A DNA stretch of 39,836 bases from Paulinella micropora (GCA_009731375.1 BJOX01000005.1:1271223-1311058), one strand, 5' to 3'; shown: positions 10,001 through 21,154, counted from the stretch's first letter. Notes: a model not told the origin generated them from the sequence alone. Translations and numbers: made by a program.

Positions 10001-10394
10001 CATTTGTGTCACTGACCTCCGCCCCGATATCGTTGTCTGGTCACTGTCTACCAAGATATGTATTCTGATCGAGCTAACGTGCCCGGTCGAGGAAAACATC
10101 CTTGACGCACGAGCCTACAAGACCAACCGATACAACAAGCTCAAATCTCAAATCGAGGACAACGGATGGACCTGCCACCTTCGACCAATCGAATGCGGGG
10201 CTCGCGGCATGGTATCGTTCTCTGTTCATCGATGTTTCCGCGCCTTGGGTTTTTCCCATCCCCAATCCAAATCCCTTTGCTTCAAGCTATCCTCCTGCGT
10301 AGCTCGTTGCTCTTTTGCGATTTATCGCTCCTGTGCAGTCAAAAATTGGACTAATCTTCCTCTAGTCCGTATTGGTGACTGCATTCCATCATAG
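7041..10394 (+). CDS. Reverse transcriptase with C-terminal restriction-like endonuclease (copy 1)
   Basis: Encodes the enzyme for target-primed reverse transcription. RT motifs in order: GAAPGRDG (7905-7928), DLQNAFGSV (8301-8327, first catalytic Asp) and YADD (8619-8630, catalytic Asp pair). A cysteine/histidine knuckle CALC...C follows at 9690-9740. The endonuclease is marked by RPD (10020-10028) and ELTCP (10071-10085), then a Lys-rich stretch, the arrangement of R2/R4/NeSL/Hero-type elements. The N-terminus is basic ([16 protein letters not shown]) without a recognisable zinc finger or Myb domain. The first in-frame Met is deep in the protein (about 7815), before the RT motifs. No stop separates this frame from the upstream TATC repeat and E13, so the open frame extends back to at least 6641. 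Stop at 10392-10394. Clade assignment is by motif only. Confidence 0.9.
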
Positions 10395-10706
10395 CCGTCC
10401 AGTGTTGCATAGCCCGGGCTAGGTCCCTGCGGGGGTTTAGGCCTCATACAATGTCATCATTGTAGCTTGCGCAAGCTTACGGTGCTCAAAACACTTGGAC
10501 TAACGGCTTCCTTTTCTTTCTCTTCTTCCTTATCCTCCCACTCTCCATTCCTAGATTGCCTTTTTCTTCAACGTCCTTCCTCCTCTTCTTTTTCCAGAAC
10601 ACAGTCTACCCGTGATTCCCATCCCGGACACATGCACAGTACACAAATTATTGTTTGATGTGAAACTGCGTTCCTTTGCAAGGACTACATTCCTTTGCGA
10701 CATCTC

Positions 10707-10709
<3 letters not shown>
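10395..10709 (+). other. 3' UTR of retrotransposon copy 1
   Basis: Contains two adjacent small hairpins shortly after the stop, acaatg/cattgt and the palindrome agcttgcgcaagct, then a pyrimidine-rich stretch and the terminal gactacattcctttgcgac followed by atctcatc. In this family class the 3' UTR is bound by the RT; these stem-loops are candidate recognition structures (inference). Confidence 0.6.
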
Positions 10710-10774
<65 letters not shown>

Positions 10775-10821
10775 CTATCTGGGCATCCATCTTTCATCTC
10801 TGCATCACGTCGAGTCAGAGG

Positions 10822-10876
<55 letters not shown>

Positions 10877-10991
10877 CCTATCTATCTACCTATCTATCTA
10901 CCTATCTATCTATCTATCTATCTGGAATCCGAGCTGGGCATCCATCTTTCCTCTCTGCCTCACGTCGAGTCAGAGGTTATCTATCTTTCTG

Positions 10992-11035
<44 letters not shown>

Positions 11036-11100
11036 CCTATCTATCTATCTATCTACGAAATCAGAAGCTCCTTTTTCCTGACATTAGTCGATATCTCATC
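10710..11100 (+). repeat. TATC array with partial E13 copies and a C tail
   Basis: TATC repeat with E13 3'-end copies at about 10781-10823 and 10925-10978, and the last 45 bases of family C at 11055-11100. Confidence 0.85.
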
Positions 11101-11665
11101 AGTTGATCTCATCACTTACTCCACGGAGTGAACCAAGGCCACTGAGTGAACCAAGGCCACTTGAGGTGGCACTGACCCTCCCTTGGGCTTGGTTTTTTTG
11201 AAATGGGTGCCATCTGTCGACAGACAGAGAATTAGGGGATGGTGTGGGTGTGCTGGGCCCGTGGTGGGGTGCCTTATGTGTGCCTAGCCATACGCCCATA
11301 AGTCACATGCCGAAATAGCGACGGGAAGCACAATCCTGTTCCCTCAGGGTGCCCTTTCTCGCTTGTTGAGCCCGGAATAAAACCCACAGTGCTCTGTCGG
11401 TTTATACTAGACTGTCGAACAGTCTCGAAACTCCATCTGCTTACTGGGTCCTCTGTAATGGAGGTGGGAGCTCGTTCTGCAAGGGGCGCTTATGGAACGA
11501 GCCCTGGCCCCGCCTGGTACTAGGGAGCTTTGGTATCGCCTGTATCAGTCCCTTCCGTGCAAACATCACGGCTTAGCTGGGCATCGGGTTAATACTTTAC
11601 CCACAGACTTCCTTGGTTGACGAAATCAGAAGCTCCTTTTTTCTGACATTAGTCGATATCTCATC
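11101..11665 (+). repeat. Repeat family C, complete copy
   Basis: About 565 bases starting agttgatctcatcactt and ending cgatatctcatc, directly followed by TATC. Contains the hairpin agactgt/acagtct (near 11408) and the palindrome ctgtcgacag. A 20-base direct duplication (gagtgaaccaaggccac) distinguishes it from the next copy. Not coding; likely a non-autonomous element using the same target as the RT element. Confidence 0.75.
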
Positions 11666-11679
11666 TATCTATCTATCTG

Positions 11680-11730
<51 letters not shown>

Positions 11731-11731
11731 G

Positions 11732-11769
<38 letters not shown>

Positions 11770-11802
11770 CATCTTTCCTCTCTGCGTCACGTCGAGTCAG
11801 AG

Positions 11803-11846
<44 letters not shown>

Positions 11847-11889
11847 CCTATCTATCTATCTATCTATCTACATTCCTTTGCGACATCTC

Positions 11890-11966
<77 letters not shown>

Positions 11967-11983
11967 GAATCAATCCACATTCC

Positions 11984-12022
<39 letters not shown>

Positions 12023-12031
12023 GATCTATCG

Positions 12032-12086
<55 letters not shown>

Positions 12087-12106
12087 CATCTGTCTATCAA
12101 CTCTAC
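11666..12106 (+). repeat. TATC array with minimal family A tail and E13 fragment
   Basis: TATC repeat holding an E13 3' fragment (about 11767-11804), a ~22-base copy of the extreme 3' end of the RT element at 11869-11890 (ctacattcctttgcgacatc) and GATC variants near 12020. Confidence 0.85.
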
Positions 12107-12275
12107 CCAGCCCGCTACCCAGCCTCCATCTGGAGGCGGGGTGGAATGGATGCCTATGTCTTCGGATATGCAGAGCTGATAGACCAAACATATCTATCAA
12201 CTCTACCTGTCTGTCTATCATGGATCGATCCATCCATCCATCCATCCATCCATCCATCCATCCATCCATCCATCC

Positions 12276-12333
<58 letters not shown>

Positions 12334-12386
12334 GCCTACGTCCTCAGACCTCCAGCGCGAAGCGCGAATAGACCAAAGATATTTAT
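12107..12386 (+). repeat. Repeat family E copy 2 and CATC/TATC arrays
   Basis: 12107-12198 matches 3738-3838. A diverged third relative (tagaccaaagatat) at about 12335-12385 follows CATC and TATC arrays and leads into foldback copy 2. Confidence 0.6.
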
Positions 12387-12546
12387 GGGGTCACCTCCAC
12401 AAAATGTGGTCAGGTTACCGATAAAATTACATATGCGGCGCGACAAATTTGACGTGTTTGTTTTTGTGGGCTCGTCGGCCCGGCCCGGCCCGGCCCGGCT
12501 CGCCCGCAAAACACGTCGAATTTGTGGCTAGCTGCATAATATACTT
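12387..12546 (-). mobile_element. Foldback element F, copy 2
   Basis: Reverse-complement relative of 472-619: same terminal gcataatatac and gcgccgcatatg-type ends, palindromic arms around a ggcccggcccggcc loop, and the gtggtcaggttaccgataaa hairpin arm. More diverged than copies 1 and 3. Confidence 0.6.
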
Positions 12547-12608
12547 AACTTGTCTTTAGATCGGCATGTTTGATCTATCTATCTAGTTATCTATCTATCT
12601 ATCTATCT

Positions 12609-13144
12609 GATCTCATCACTTACTCCACGAAGTGAACCAAGGCCACTTGAGGTGTCACTGACCCTCCCTTGGGCTTGGTTTTTTGAAATGGGTGCCATCT
12701 GTCGACAGACAGAGAATTAGGGGATGGTGTGGGTGTGCTGGGCCCGTGGTGGGGTGCCTTATGTGTGCCTAGCCATACGCCTATGAGTCACATGCCGAAA
12801 TAGCGACGGGAAGCACAATCCTGTTCCCTCAGGGTGCCCTTTCTCGCTTGTTGAGCCCGGAATAAAACCCACAGTGCTCTGTCGGTTTATACTAGACTGT
12901 CGAACAGTCTCGAAACTCCATCTGCTTACTGGGCCCTCTGTAATGGAGGTGGGAGCTCGTTCTGCAAGGGGCGCTTTATGGAACGAGCCCTGGCCCCGCC
13001 TGGTACTAGGGAGCTTTGGTATCGCCTGTATCAGTCCCTTCCGTGCAAACATCACGGCTTAGCTGGGCATCGGGTCAATACTTTACAGACTTCCTTGGTT
13101 GACGAAATCAGAAGCTCCTTTTTTCTGACATTAGTCGATATCTC

Positions 13145-13146
<2 letters not shown>
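12609..13146 (+). repeat. Repeat family C, second complete copy
   Basis: Nearly identical to 11101-11665 without the 20-base duplication. Begins gatctcatcacttactcc after TATC and ends cgatatctcatc before TATC. Same orientation as all other C copies. Confidence 0.75.
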
Positions 13147-13181
<35 letters not shown>

Positions 13182-13185
13182 CCTA

Positions 13186-13253
<68 letters not shown>

Positions 13254-13409
13254 CTATAGATCGTCATGTTTGAACTCAACAGCCCGGTCTTATCTCCCGA
13301 CAAGGTATGCATGTATGTATGTATGTATGTATGTATGTATGTATGTATGTATGTATGCATGCATGCATGCAGTACTGAGGCAAGTGATGGGACAGATAGA
13401 CAGACAGAC

Positions 13410-13490
<81 letters not shown>

Positions 13491-13607
13491 CATACATACA
13501 TACATAATCATATACACATATATATATTTTTTATATGTACACACCAGGCAGATGCGACACATGTCCACACATACATGCATACATACATAGATAGATATAG
13601 ATAGATG

Positions 13608-13671
<64 letters not shown>

Positions 13672-13727
13672 AATAGATAGATAGCACGTAACCTCAAGCC
13701 ATTCTAGGCTTTGAATGCATGTATGTG

Positions 13728-13759
<32 letters not shown>

Positions 13760-13778
13760 TGTATGTATGTATTTGAAG
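13147..13778. repeat. TATC, TATG and GATA arrays
   Basis: TATC to 13255, TATG at 13306-13370, GATA at 13400-13490 and 13575-13685, TATG again from about 13720. Short unique spacers (13256-13305, 13371-13398, 13505-13575, 13686-13720) show no clear exon. Confidence 0.9.
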
Positions 13779-13819
13779 GGGCTGGGTCCTCATCTAGCCT
13801 CTCCAGTGCGTGGAATATC

Positions 13820-13850
<31 letters not shown>

Positions 13851-13917
13851 TGTATGTATGTATGTATTTGAAGGGGCTGAGTCCTCATCTAGCCTCTCCA
13901 GTGCGTGGAATGTCTAT
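13779..13917 (+). repeat. Two 3'-truncated copies of the E14 exon
   Basis: Starting at 13779 and 13874, each after GAAG; both carry gggctg(g/a)gtcctcatctag and cctctccagtgcgtggaat, then break into TATG before the donor. They preserve a longer exon version than 13975-14020, which has an internal deletion. Confidence 0.8.
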
Positions 13918-13974
13918 GTATGTATGTATGTATGTATGTATGTATGTATGTATGTATGTATGTATTTATTCAAG

Positions 13975-14020
13975 GGGATGAGTCCTCATTTAACCTCGTC
14001 GATGAGCTTTTCCGCCAGTG
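13975..14020 (+). CDS. E14, 46-base candidate exon
   Basis: Acceptor TTCAAG, donor GTCTGT. Reads [15 protein letters not shown] plus one base, in phase with E13 and E15. A 5'-truncated copy with the same donor lies at 14141-14180; the two halves suggest the ancestral exon was longer. Confidence 0.55.
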
Positions 14021-14031
14021 GTCTGTCTTGC

Positions 14032-14085
<54 letters not shown>

Positions 14086-14098
14086 GTCTGTCTATCTG

Positions 14099-14141
<43 letters not shown>

Positions 14142-14191
14142 CTCCAGTTCGTGGAATGTCGATGAGCTTTTCCGCCAGCGGTCTGTCTTGC

Positions 14192-14243
<52 letters not shown>

Positions 14244-14258
14244 TTATCTATCTATCTA

Positions 14259-14302
<44 letters not shown>

Positions 14303-14340
14303 TATATCTATCTATCTATCTATATCTATCTATCTATCTA

Positions 14341-14437
<97 letters not shown>

Positions 14438-14663
14438 CTCTCTCTCTCTCTATTCTATCTACCTATCTACCTACCTATCTACCTACCTACCTACCTACCC
14501 ACCTACCTACCCACCTACCTACCCACCTACCTACCTACCCACCTACCTACCTACCTACCTACCACCCTACCACCCTACCTACCTACCTACCTACCTACCT
14601 ACCCACCTACCTACCCACCTACCTACCTACCTACCTACCTACCTACCTACCTACCTATCTTAG
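14021..14663 (+). repeat. TATC then CCTA arrays
   Basis: TATC with TGTC and TCTATA variants up to about 14455, then CCTA/CCCA units. Includes the E14 fragment at 14141-14180. Confidence 0.9.
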
Positions 14664-15448
14664 GAGACTTGCTTCTCGATAGTAAAGAGTCTGTCTTAGA
14701 GTATTTCAAACCTATTGTTCCTTCTCACCCCGAACGGAACCTACCTACCTACCTACCTACCTACCTACCTACCTACCTACCTACCTACCCACCTACCTAC
14801 CTACCTACCTACCTACCTACCCACCTACTTACCTACTTACCTGCCTCTACCTACCTACCCACCCACCTACCCACCTACCTACCTACCTACCTACCTATCT
14901 ACCTACCTACCTACTTATCTTAGGCGACTTGCCTCTCTATATTGAGGAGTCTGTCTTAGAGTATTTCAAACCCATTGTTCCTTCTCAGCCCGAACGGAAC
15001 CTACCTACCTACCTACCCAGCTAACCACCTACCCACCTACCTACCCACCCACCTACCTACCTACCTACCTACCTACCTACCTACCTACCTACCTACTTAT
15101 CTTAGGAGACTTGCTTCTCGATAGTAAAGAGTCTGTCTTAGAGTATTTCAAACCTATTGTTCCTTCTCACCCCGAACGGAACCTACCTACCTACCTACCT
15201 ACCTACCTACCTACCTACCTACCTACCTACCCACCTACCCACCTACCCACCTACCTACCTACCTACCTACCCACCTACCCACCTTCCTACCCACCTACCT
15301 ACCTACCCACCTAACCACCTACCCACCTACCTACCCACCCACCTACCTACCTACTACCTACTTATCTTAGGAGACTTGCTTCTCGATAGTGAAGAGTCTG
15401 TCTTAGAGTATTTCAAACCTATTGTTCCTTCTCACCCCGAACGGAACC
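14664..15448 (+). repeat. Four 3'-truncated copies of E15 in CCTA repeat
   Basis: Copies begin at 14664, 14924, 15106 and 15371, each after CTTAG, and run 77-78 bases to cgaacggaac, where they give way to CCTA. They encode [20 protein letters not shown] sequence; the second has more substitutions. The fifth copy, E15, is complete. Confidence 0.85.
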
Positions 15449-15544
15449 TACCTACCTACCTGCCTACCTGCCTACCTACCTACCTACCTACCTACCTACC
15501 TACCTACCCACCCACCTACCTACCTACCTACCTACTTATCTTAG

Positions 15545-15687
15545 GAGACTTGCTTCACGATAGTGAAGAGTCCTTAGAGTATTTCAAACCTATTGCTTCT
15601 TCTCAACCCGAATGGAACTTCACCGTGTCGTCAAAAAGACCGCTCGAGTCTTCCTTGCTGCTCTCTCCCCCTACTCCGGAGCTCACG
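15545..15687 (+). CDS. E15, 143-base candidate exon
   Basis: Acceptor ATCTTAG, donor GTGACT. Reads DLLHDSEESLEYFKPI..., then a Ser/Pro-rich end (LLLSPPTPELT); two bases complete E14's Gly codon and it ends on a codon boundary. The only member of the five-copy series with a donor. Confidence 0.65.
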
Positions 15688-15804
15688 GTGACTTGTTACA
15701 TTTGTCTATTGGTTGGTTGGTTGGTTGGTTGGTTGTTTCTTGTTCTTTTTCTTGTTCTTGTTCTTAATTCATTCCTAACCACATTGATTTCGTGTCTGTT
15801 TTAG
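15688..15804 (+). other. Intron of ordinary type (117 bases)
   Basis: Not a tetranucleotide array of the usual sort: GTGACT donor, a short TTGG run, a TTCTTG-rich pyrimidine stretch, CCTAACC branch-like sequence and TGTCTGTTTTAG acceptor. It sets the polarity of the gene to +. Confidence 0.6.
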
Positions 15805-15877
15805 CTTCCGAAGCATTTCGCTGTGCAAGTCCCTTCTGGAGAGACCACCTACCTCACCAACACCCCAACATCAACAG
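15805..15877 (+). CDS. E16, 73-base candidate exon
   Basis: Strong acceptor and donor (CAACAG then GTCTAT). Reads LPKHFAVQVPSGETTY... with Thr/Pro at the end; starts on a codon boundary and leaves one base. Confidence 0.65.
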
Positions 15878-15878
15878 G

Positions 15879-15919
<41 letters not shown>

Positions 15920-15945
15920 TTATCTATATGTCTATCCATCTATCC

Positions 15946-15987
<42 letters not shown>

Positions 15988-16013
15988 TTATCTATATGTC
16001 TATCCATCTATCC

Positions 16014-16044
<31 letters not shown>

Positions 16045-16066
16045 CATCTATCTCTCTATCTATCTA

Positions 16067-16110
<44 letters not shown>

Positions 16111-16124
16111 GTCTATCTATCTAG
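15878..16124 (+). repeat. TATC intron between E16 and E17
   Basis: A 247-base intron that is TATC from donor to acceptor (GTCTATC...CTATCTAG), with a few CATC, TATT and TATG variants. The cleanest example of a microsatellite intron here. Confidence 0.75.
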
Positions 16125-16265
16125 GCTCGCGGCCTGTGTCACCTTATGGGTCCGTAACGGACTTGACGGGAAATTCACCGGGTTACTCCACGGCCCCCTT
16201 GACGGGAAATTCACCGAGTTACTCCACGGCCCCCTCAAGAGACAGAAGCTTCCATAACGATGCAG
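16125..16265 (+). CDS. E17, 141-base candidate exon
   Basis: Acceptor CTAG, donor GTATGT. Reads SRPVSPYGSVTDLTG..., containing two copies of a 13-residue unit TGNSP(G/S)YSTAP, and ends RDRSFHNDA plus one base. Ser/Thr/Tyr-rich and probably disordered. In phase with E16 and E18. Confidence 0.65.
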
Positions 16266-16312
16266 GTATGTATGTATGTATGTATGTATGTATGTATGTA
16301 TGTATGTATCAG

Positions 16313-16395
16313 CCATCCCCCAAGAGGCATGCAGTATCCCCTTTGCGCTCCTAGTGTATGTATGTATGTATATATGTATGTAATATAATGTAATG

Positions 16396-16426
<31 letters not shown>

Positions 16427-16491
16427 GTATGTATGTATGTATGTATGTATGTATAGGTGGGACGGGGCAAAAGAAGTCAGAGCGGAAGACG
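16313..16491 (+). repeat. Paralogous exon pair related to E19-E20
   Basis: 16313-16353 is 41 bases and differs from E20 at three positions, with TATCAG before and GTGTAT after. 16457-16491 is 35 bases related to E19 (acggggcaa). In this order they do not keep the frame between E17 and E18, so I treat them as duplicated or alternative exons. Confidence 0.5.
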
Positions 16492-16511
16492 GTAACTAAT
16501 TATATCTATCC

Positions 16512-16588
<77 letters not shown>

Positions 16589-16601
16589 CCTATCTACCTA
16601 G

Positions 16602-16636
<35 letters not shown>

Positions 16637-16667
16637 CCTACCTACCTACCTATCTATATTTATCTAC

Positions 16668-16708
<41 letters not shown>

Positions 16709-17003
16709 CCTATCTACCTACCTACCTACCTACCTACCTACCTATCTACCTACCTACCTACCTACCTATCTACCTACCTACCTACCTACCTACCTACCTA
16801 CCTAACTACCTACCTACTTAACTACCTACCTACCTACCTACCTACCTACCTACCTACCTACCTACCTACCTACCTACCTACCTACCTACCTACCTACCTA
16901 TCTACCTACCTATCTATCTACTAACTTTCTCTTTGTCTGCATAGCTGATACATACATACATACATACATACATACATCAATACATACATACATACATACA
17001 CTA
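16492..17003. repeat. TATC, CCTA and CATA arrays
   Basis: TATC, then CCTA to about 16920, a short unique piece with TACTAAC, a pyrimidine tract and TGCATAG (16919-16945), then CATA. The branch/acceptor set leads only to five unique bases, so it looks like a relic of an exon edge. Confidence 0.85.
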
Positions 17004-17060
17004 GGAGCGTAAAGGGGATACTGCAGGCCTCTTGGCAGGAGGCTTTCAAGACGTTAGTGG

Positions 17061-17109
<49 letters not shown>

Positions 17110-17196
17110 CTATCTATCCTATCTATCCTATCTATCCTATCTACCCTATCTATCCTATCTATCCTATCGATCTATCGATCTATCTATCTATCTATC

Positions 17197-17244
<48 letters not shown>

Positions 17245-17283
17245 AGACCATATCACTAACGTCTTGGAAGCCTCCGGCAAAGA
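17004..17283. repeat. Inverted exon duplicates flanking a TATC array
   Basis: 17004-17034 is the reverse complement of most of 16313-16353. 17035-17060 (aggctttcaagacgttag) reappears inverted at 17253-17283 (cactaacgtcttggaagcc). TATC and CTATC repeats fill the space between. Reads as coding on either strand; not chained. Confidence 0.6.
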
Positions 17284-18397
<1,114 letters not shown>

Positions 18398-18400
18398 GCC

Positions 18401-18456
<56 letters not shown>

Positions 18457-18469
18457 CTGTCTATTGCAG

Positions 18470-18487
18470 TTGCTGTTGTATATGAAG
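18470..18487 (+). CDS. E17b, 18-base candidate microexon
   Basis: TTGCTGTTGTATATGAAG with acceptor CTATTGCAG and donor GTATCT. Its length is a multiple of three, so it fits any phase; between E17 and E18 it would add AVVYE. Optional. Confidence 0.35.
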
Positions 18488-18488
18488 G

Positions 18489-18520
<32 letters not shown>

Positions 18521-18521
18521 C

Positions 18522-18970
18522 CTGGAGACGGTCTCTGCCACTGGCAACTCAGCCTAGGGTTCAGATCTAACTATCTCCTACAGTGACGATTTTGTGTCCG
18601 CCGTTAATCGCGCGCAGCGCAAGGGCTAAACAGGCAACCAACTCCTGACCATGGCTGATGAAGTCGGGGCGTGATGCAAAGGGTTGATGAAGTTGGGGTT
18701 GTAGAAGGTAACTCACAACGAGCGTGAACTCCTGAAACCTCGACTTGCTCATGGCATCATCTCCTTAGGGCACACGCTCCTGGGGAGTGTTCTAGTGTTG
18801 TCCCGTATAGTTCAAAAGGGCTCGGCTACCTTTCGGCTTGAACTGGGCACAGACACCAACCACAGCGAGACAGTGGTTGGTGTGCAGCTTGGCCGGTGCT
18901 GAAAGTTCTTGTCCGGGGGTAGTATAGGAGGCCATGGCTTTTCAAGCTAAGCCACGCCCATAGATTAAAC
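18522..18970 (+). mobile_element. Retroelement 3' end, family B, longer copy
   Basis: About 450 unique bases between TATC arrays; its last 155 bases recur at 38715-38878. Near the 3' end it carries a perfect 11-base stem (acaccaaccac / gtggttggtgt, 18853-18883, 9-base loop) and a smaller tggctt/aagcca hairpin, and it ends cccatagattaaac before TATC. No RT is seen, so this is a 5'-truncated or non-autonomous element. Confidence 0.65.
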
Positions 18971-19044
18971 ATCTATCTATCTATCTATCTATCTATCTAT
19001 TATCTAAGGGCAGCTACTGGCCCATGCATACCAACCCAGAGCTT

Positions 19045-19190
19045 AACCCTCTCCTTTCCTTTCCTTTCCTCTCCTTTCCTCTCCTCTCCTCTCCTTTCCT
19101 TTCCTTTCCTCTCCTCTCCTTTCCTTTCCTTTTCCTTTTCCTTTTCCTTGTCCTTTTCCTTTCCTTTCCTTTCCTTTCCTTTCCTTTTTA
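19045..19190 (+). repeat. Pyrimidine CCTTT/CTCCT array
   Basis: About 145 bases of CCTTT, CTCCT and CCTTTT units, pure pyrimidine except one G. It precedes an acceptor-like TGCTCTGCAAACAG at 19234, after which ~60 unique bases have an open frame ([11 protein letters not shown]) but no clear donor. Confidence 0.8.
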
Positions 19191-19293
19191 GATTTAACTT
19201 TCTGTACGCTTGTCTGTTTGTGCTCTGCAAACAGACCCTGTCTTGCCTGTCAGAACAAGACAGACGAATCTACCTATCTATCTATCTATCTAC

Positions 19294-19342
<49 letters not shown>

Positions 19343-19345
19343 CAG

Positions 19346-19381
19346 GGGGGCCTGTCTCGCCTTTCAAAAAGCTTCTGGCAA
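19346..19381 (+). repeat. Partial copy of E18
   Basis: First 36 bases of E18 after CCAG; it then meets GTCTGTC of a TATC array eight bases short of the complete exon. It could splice as a shorter variant. Confidence 0.65.
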
Positions 19382-19386
19382 GTCTG

Positions 19387-19424
<38 letters not shown>

Positions 19425-19483
19425 CATCTATCTATCTATCTATCTATCTATTTATCTATTTATCTATCTATCTATCTACCTAC

Positions 19484-19558
<75 letters not shown>

Positions 19559-19559
19559 G

Positions 19560-19603
19560 GGGGGCCTGTGTCGCCTTTCAAAAAGCTTCTGGTCGGGGCA
19601 ACG
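19560..19603 (+). CDS. E18, 44-base candidate exon
   Basis: Acceptor TATCTAG, donor GTATGT, at the junction of TATC and TATG arrays. Reads [14 protein letters not shown] after completing the Gly codon from E17, and ends on a codon boundary. Confidence 0.6.
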
Positions 19604-19640
19604 GTATGTATGTATGTCTGTATGTATGTATGTATGTATG

Positions 19641-19693
<53 letters not shown>

Positions 19694-19707
19694 AGGGGGC
19701 AAGTCAG

Positions 19708-19743
<36 letters not shown>

Positions 19744-19809
19744 GTATGTAGGGGGCAAGTCCTGACCGGCCGGGGCAACGGTATGTATGTATGTATGTAT
19801 GTATGTATG

Positions 19810-19840
<31 letters not shown>

Positions 19841-20088
19841 TGTATGTATGTATGTATGTAATGTATGTATGTATGTATGTATGTACGTACGTACGTACGT
19901 ACGTACGTATGTATGTATGTATGTATGTATGTATGTATGTATGTATGTACGTACGTACGTACGTACGTACGTACGTATGTATGTATGTATGTATGTATGT
20001 ATGTATGTATGTATGTATGTATGTATGTATGAATGTATGTATGCATGTAATGCATGCATGCATACATGCTTGTATGTATGTATGTATG

Positions 20089-20119
<31 letters not shown>

Positions 20120-20164
20120 TGTATGTAATGTATGTATGTATGTATGTATGTATGTATGTATGTA

Positions 20165-20203
<39 letters not shown>

Positions 20204-20540
20204 ATGTATGTATGTATGTATGTATGTATGTATGATGTATGTATGTGTGTACGTACGTACGTACGTACGTACGTACGTGCGTATGTATGTATGTATGTAT
20301 GTATGTATGTATGTACGTACGTACGTACGTACGTACGTACGTATGTATGTATGTATGTATGCATGCATGCATGCATGCATGTATGTATGTATGTATGTAC
20401 GTACGTATGTATGTATGTATGTATGTACGTATGTACGTATGTATGTATGTATGTATGTATGTATGTATGCATGTATGTATGTATGTATGTATGTATGTAT
20501 GTATGTATGTATGTATGTATGTATGTATGTATGTATGTAG
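19604..20540 (+). repeat. TATG, TA, GT and GTAC arrays between E18 and E19
   Basis: Mostly TATG with TA and GT tracts near 19640-19745 and four GTAC blocks (about 19885, 19949, 20250, 20314). Islands at 19692 and 19750 share ggggcaagtc; the second ends in cggggcaacg plus GTATGT like E18, but does not keep frame. Confidence 0.85.
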
Positions 20541-20575
20541 AACACGGGGCAAGAAAGTAGGGCAGAAGCAACCAG
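20541..20575 (+). CDS. E19, 35-base candidate exon
   Basis: Acceptor ATGTAG, donor GTATGT. Reads NTGQESRAEAT plus two bases; in phase with E18 and E20. Confidence 0.6.
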
Positions 20576-20634
20576 GTATGTATGTATGTATGTATGTATG
20601 TATGTATGTATCTATGTATGTATGTATGTATCAG

Positions 20635-20675
20635 CCATCCGCCAAGAGGCATGCAGTATCCCCTTTGCGCTCTTA
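20635..20675 (+). CDS. E20, 41-base candidate exon
   Basis: Acceptor TATCAG, donor GTTCAT. Reads HPPRGMQYPLCAL with one base in and one out. Related islands lie at 16313-16353 (direct) and 17004-17034 (inverted). Confidence 0.6.
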
Positions 20676-20721
20676 GTTCATGTATGTATGTATGTATGTA
20701 TGTATGTATGTATGCATGCAG

Positions 20722-20763
20722 CGGCTGAGAGGAAGACAGGCAGCAAAAACAAGGACAAAGACA
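20722..20763 (+). CDS. E21, 42-base candidate exon
   Basis: Acceptor GCATGCAG, donor GTATGT. Reads AERKTGSKNKDKD, strongly basic, two bases in and one out. Confidence 0.6.
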
Positions 20764-20782
20764 GTATGTATTTATGGATATA

Positions 20783-20841
<59 letters not shown>

Positions 20842-20891
20842 GGAAGACAAGGAGAAGACCCCGCTCCACAATGTCTCGGAGACATGCGGAG
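20842..20891 (+). CDS. E22, 50-base candidate exon
   Basis: Acceptor GTATAG, donor GTATGT. Continues the basic region as KTRRRPRSTMSRRHAE, ending on a codon boundary. Together with E21 it resembles a nuclear-localisation-type basic patch (inference from composition only). All three frames are open, so the choice rests on phase. Confidence 0.55.
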
Positions 20892-21044
20892 GTATGTTTG
20901 TATGTATGTATGTATGTATCTATGTATCTATGTATTGTATTGTATTGTATTGTATTGTATTGTATTGTAATTGTATTATATTGTATTGTATTGTATTGTA
21001 TTGTATTGTATTGTATTGTATTGTATTGTATGTATGTATATATG

Positions 21045-21091
<47 letters not shown>

Positions 21092-21154
21092 TGTATGTAA
21101 TGTATGTATGTATGTATGTATGTATGTATGTATGTTTGTACGTATGTATGTACG

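Larger units (their letters stand above)
7041..10709 (+). mobile_element. RLE-type non-LTR retrotransposon, copy 1 (5'-truncated)
   Basis: Identical as far as I can read to 35042-38710 (constant offset 28,001, no indels). It lacks the first ~240 bases of copy 2: TATC repeat joins directly to its coding region. Single ORF, then a 315-base 3' UTR ending gcgacatctcatc and TATC repeat. It lies sense-oriented in the intron between E13 and E14. No poly(A) tail is present, as is typical of RLE elements whose 3' end is fixed by the target. Confidence 0.9.

Noticed and set aside
7041-10709. Insertion in rDNA as for canonical R2
   Set aside because: No rRNA gene sequence flanks either copy; flanks are TATC repeat.
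12759-13055. 98-residue minus-strand ORF in family C
   Set aside because: No recognisable domain, and C behaves as a non-coding repeat; judged a chance ORF.
17027-17059. Possible exon ending at GTTATC
   Set aside because: Does not keep frame with neighbours and is part of an inverted duplicate, so strand is ambiguous.
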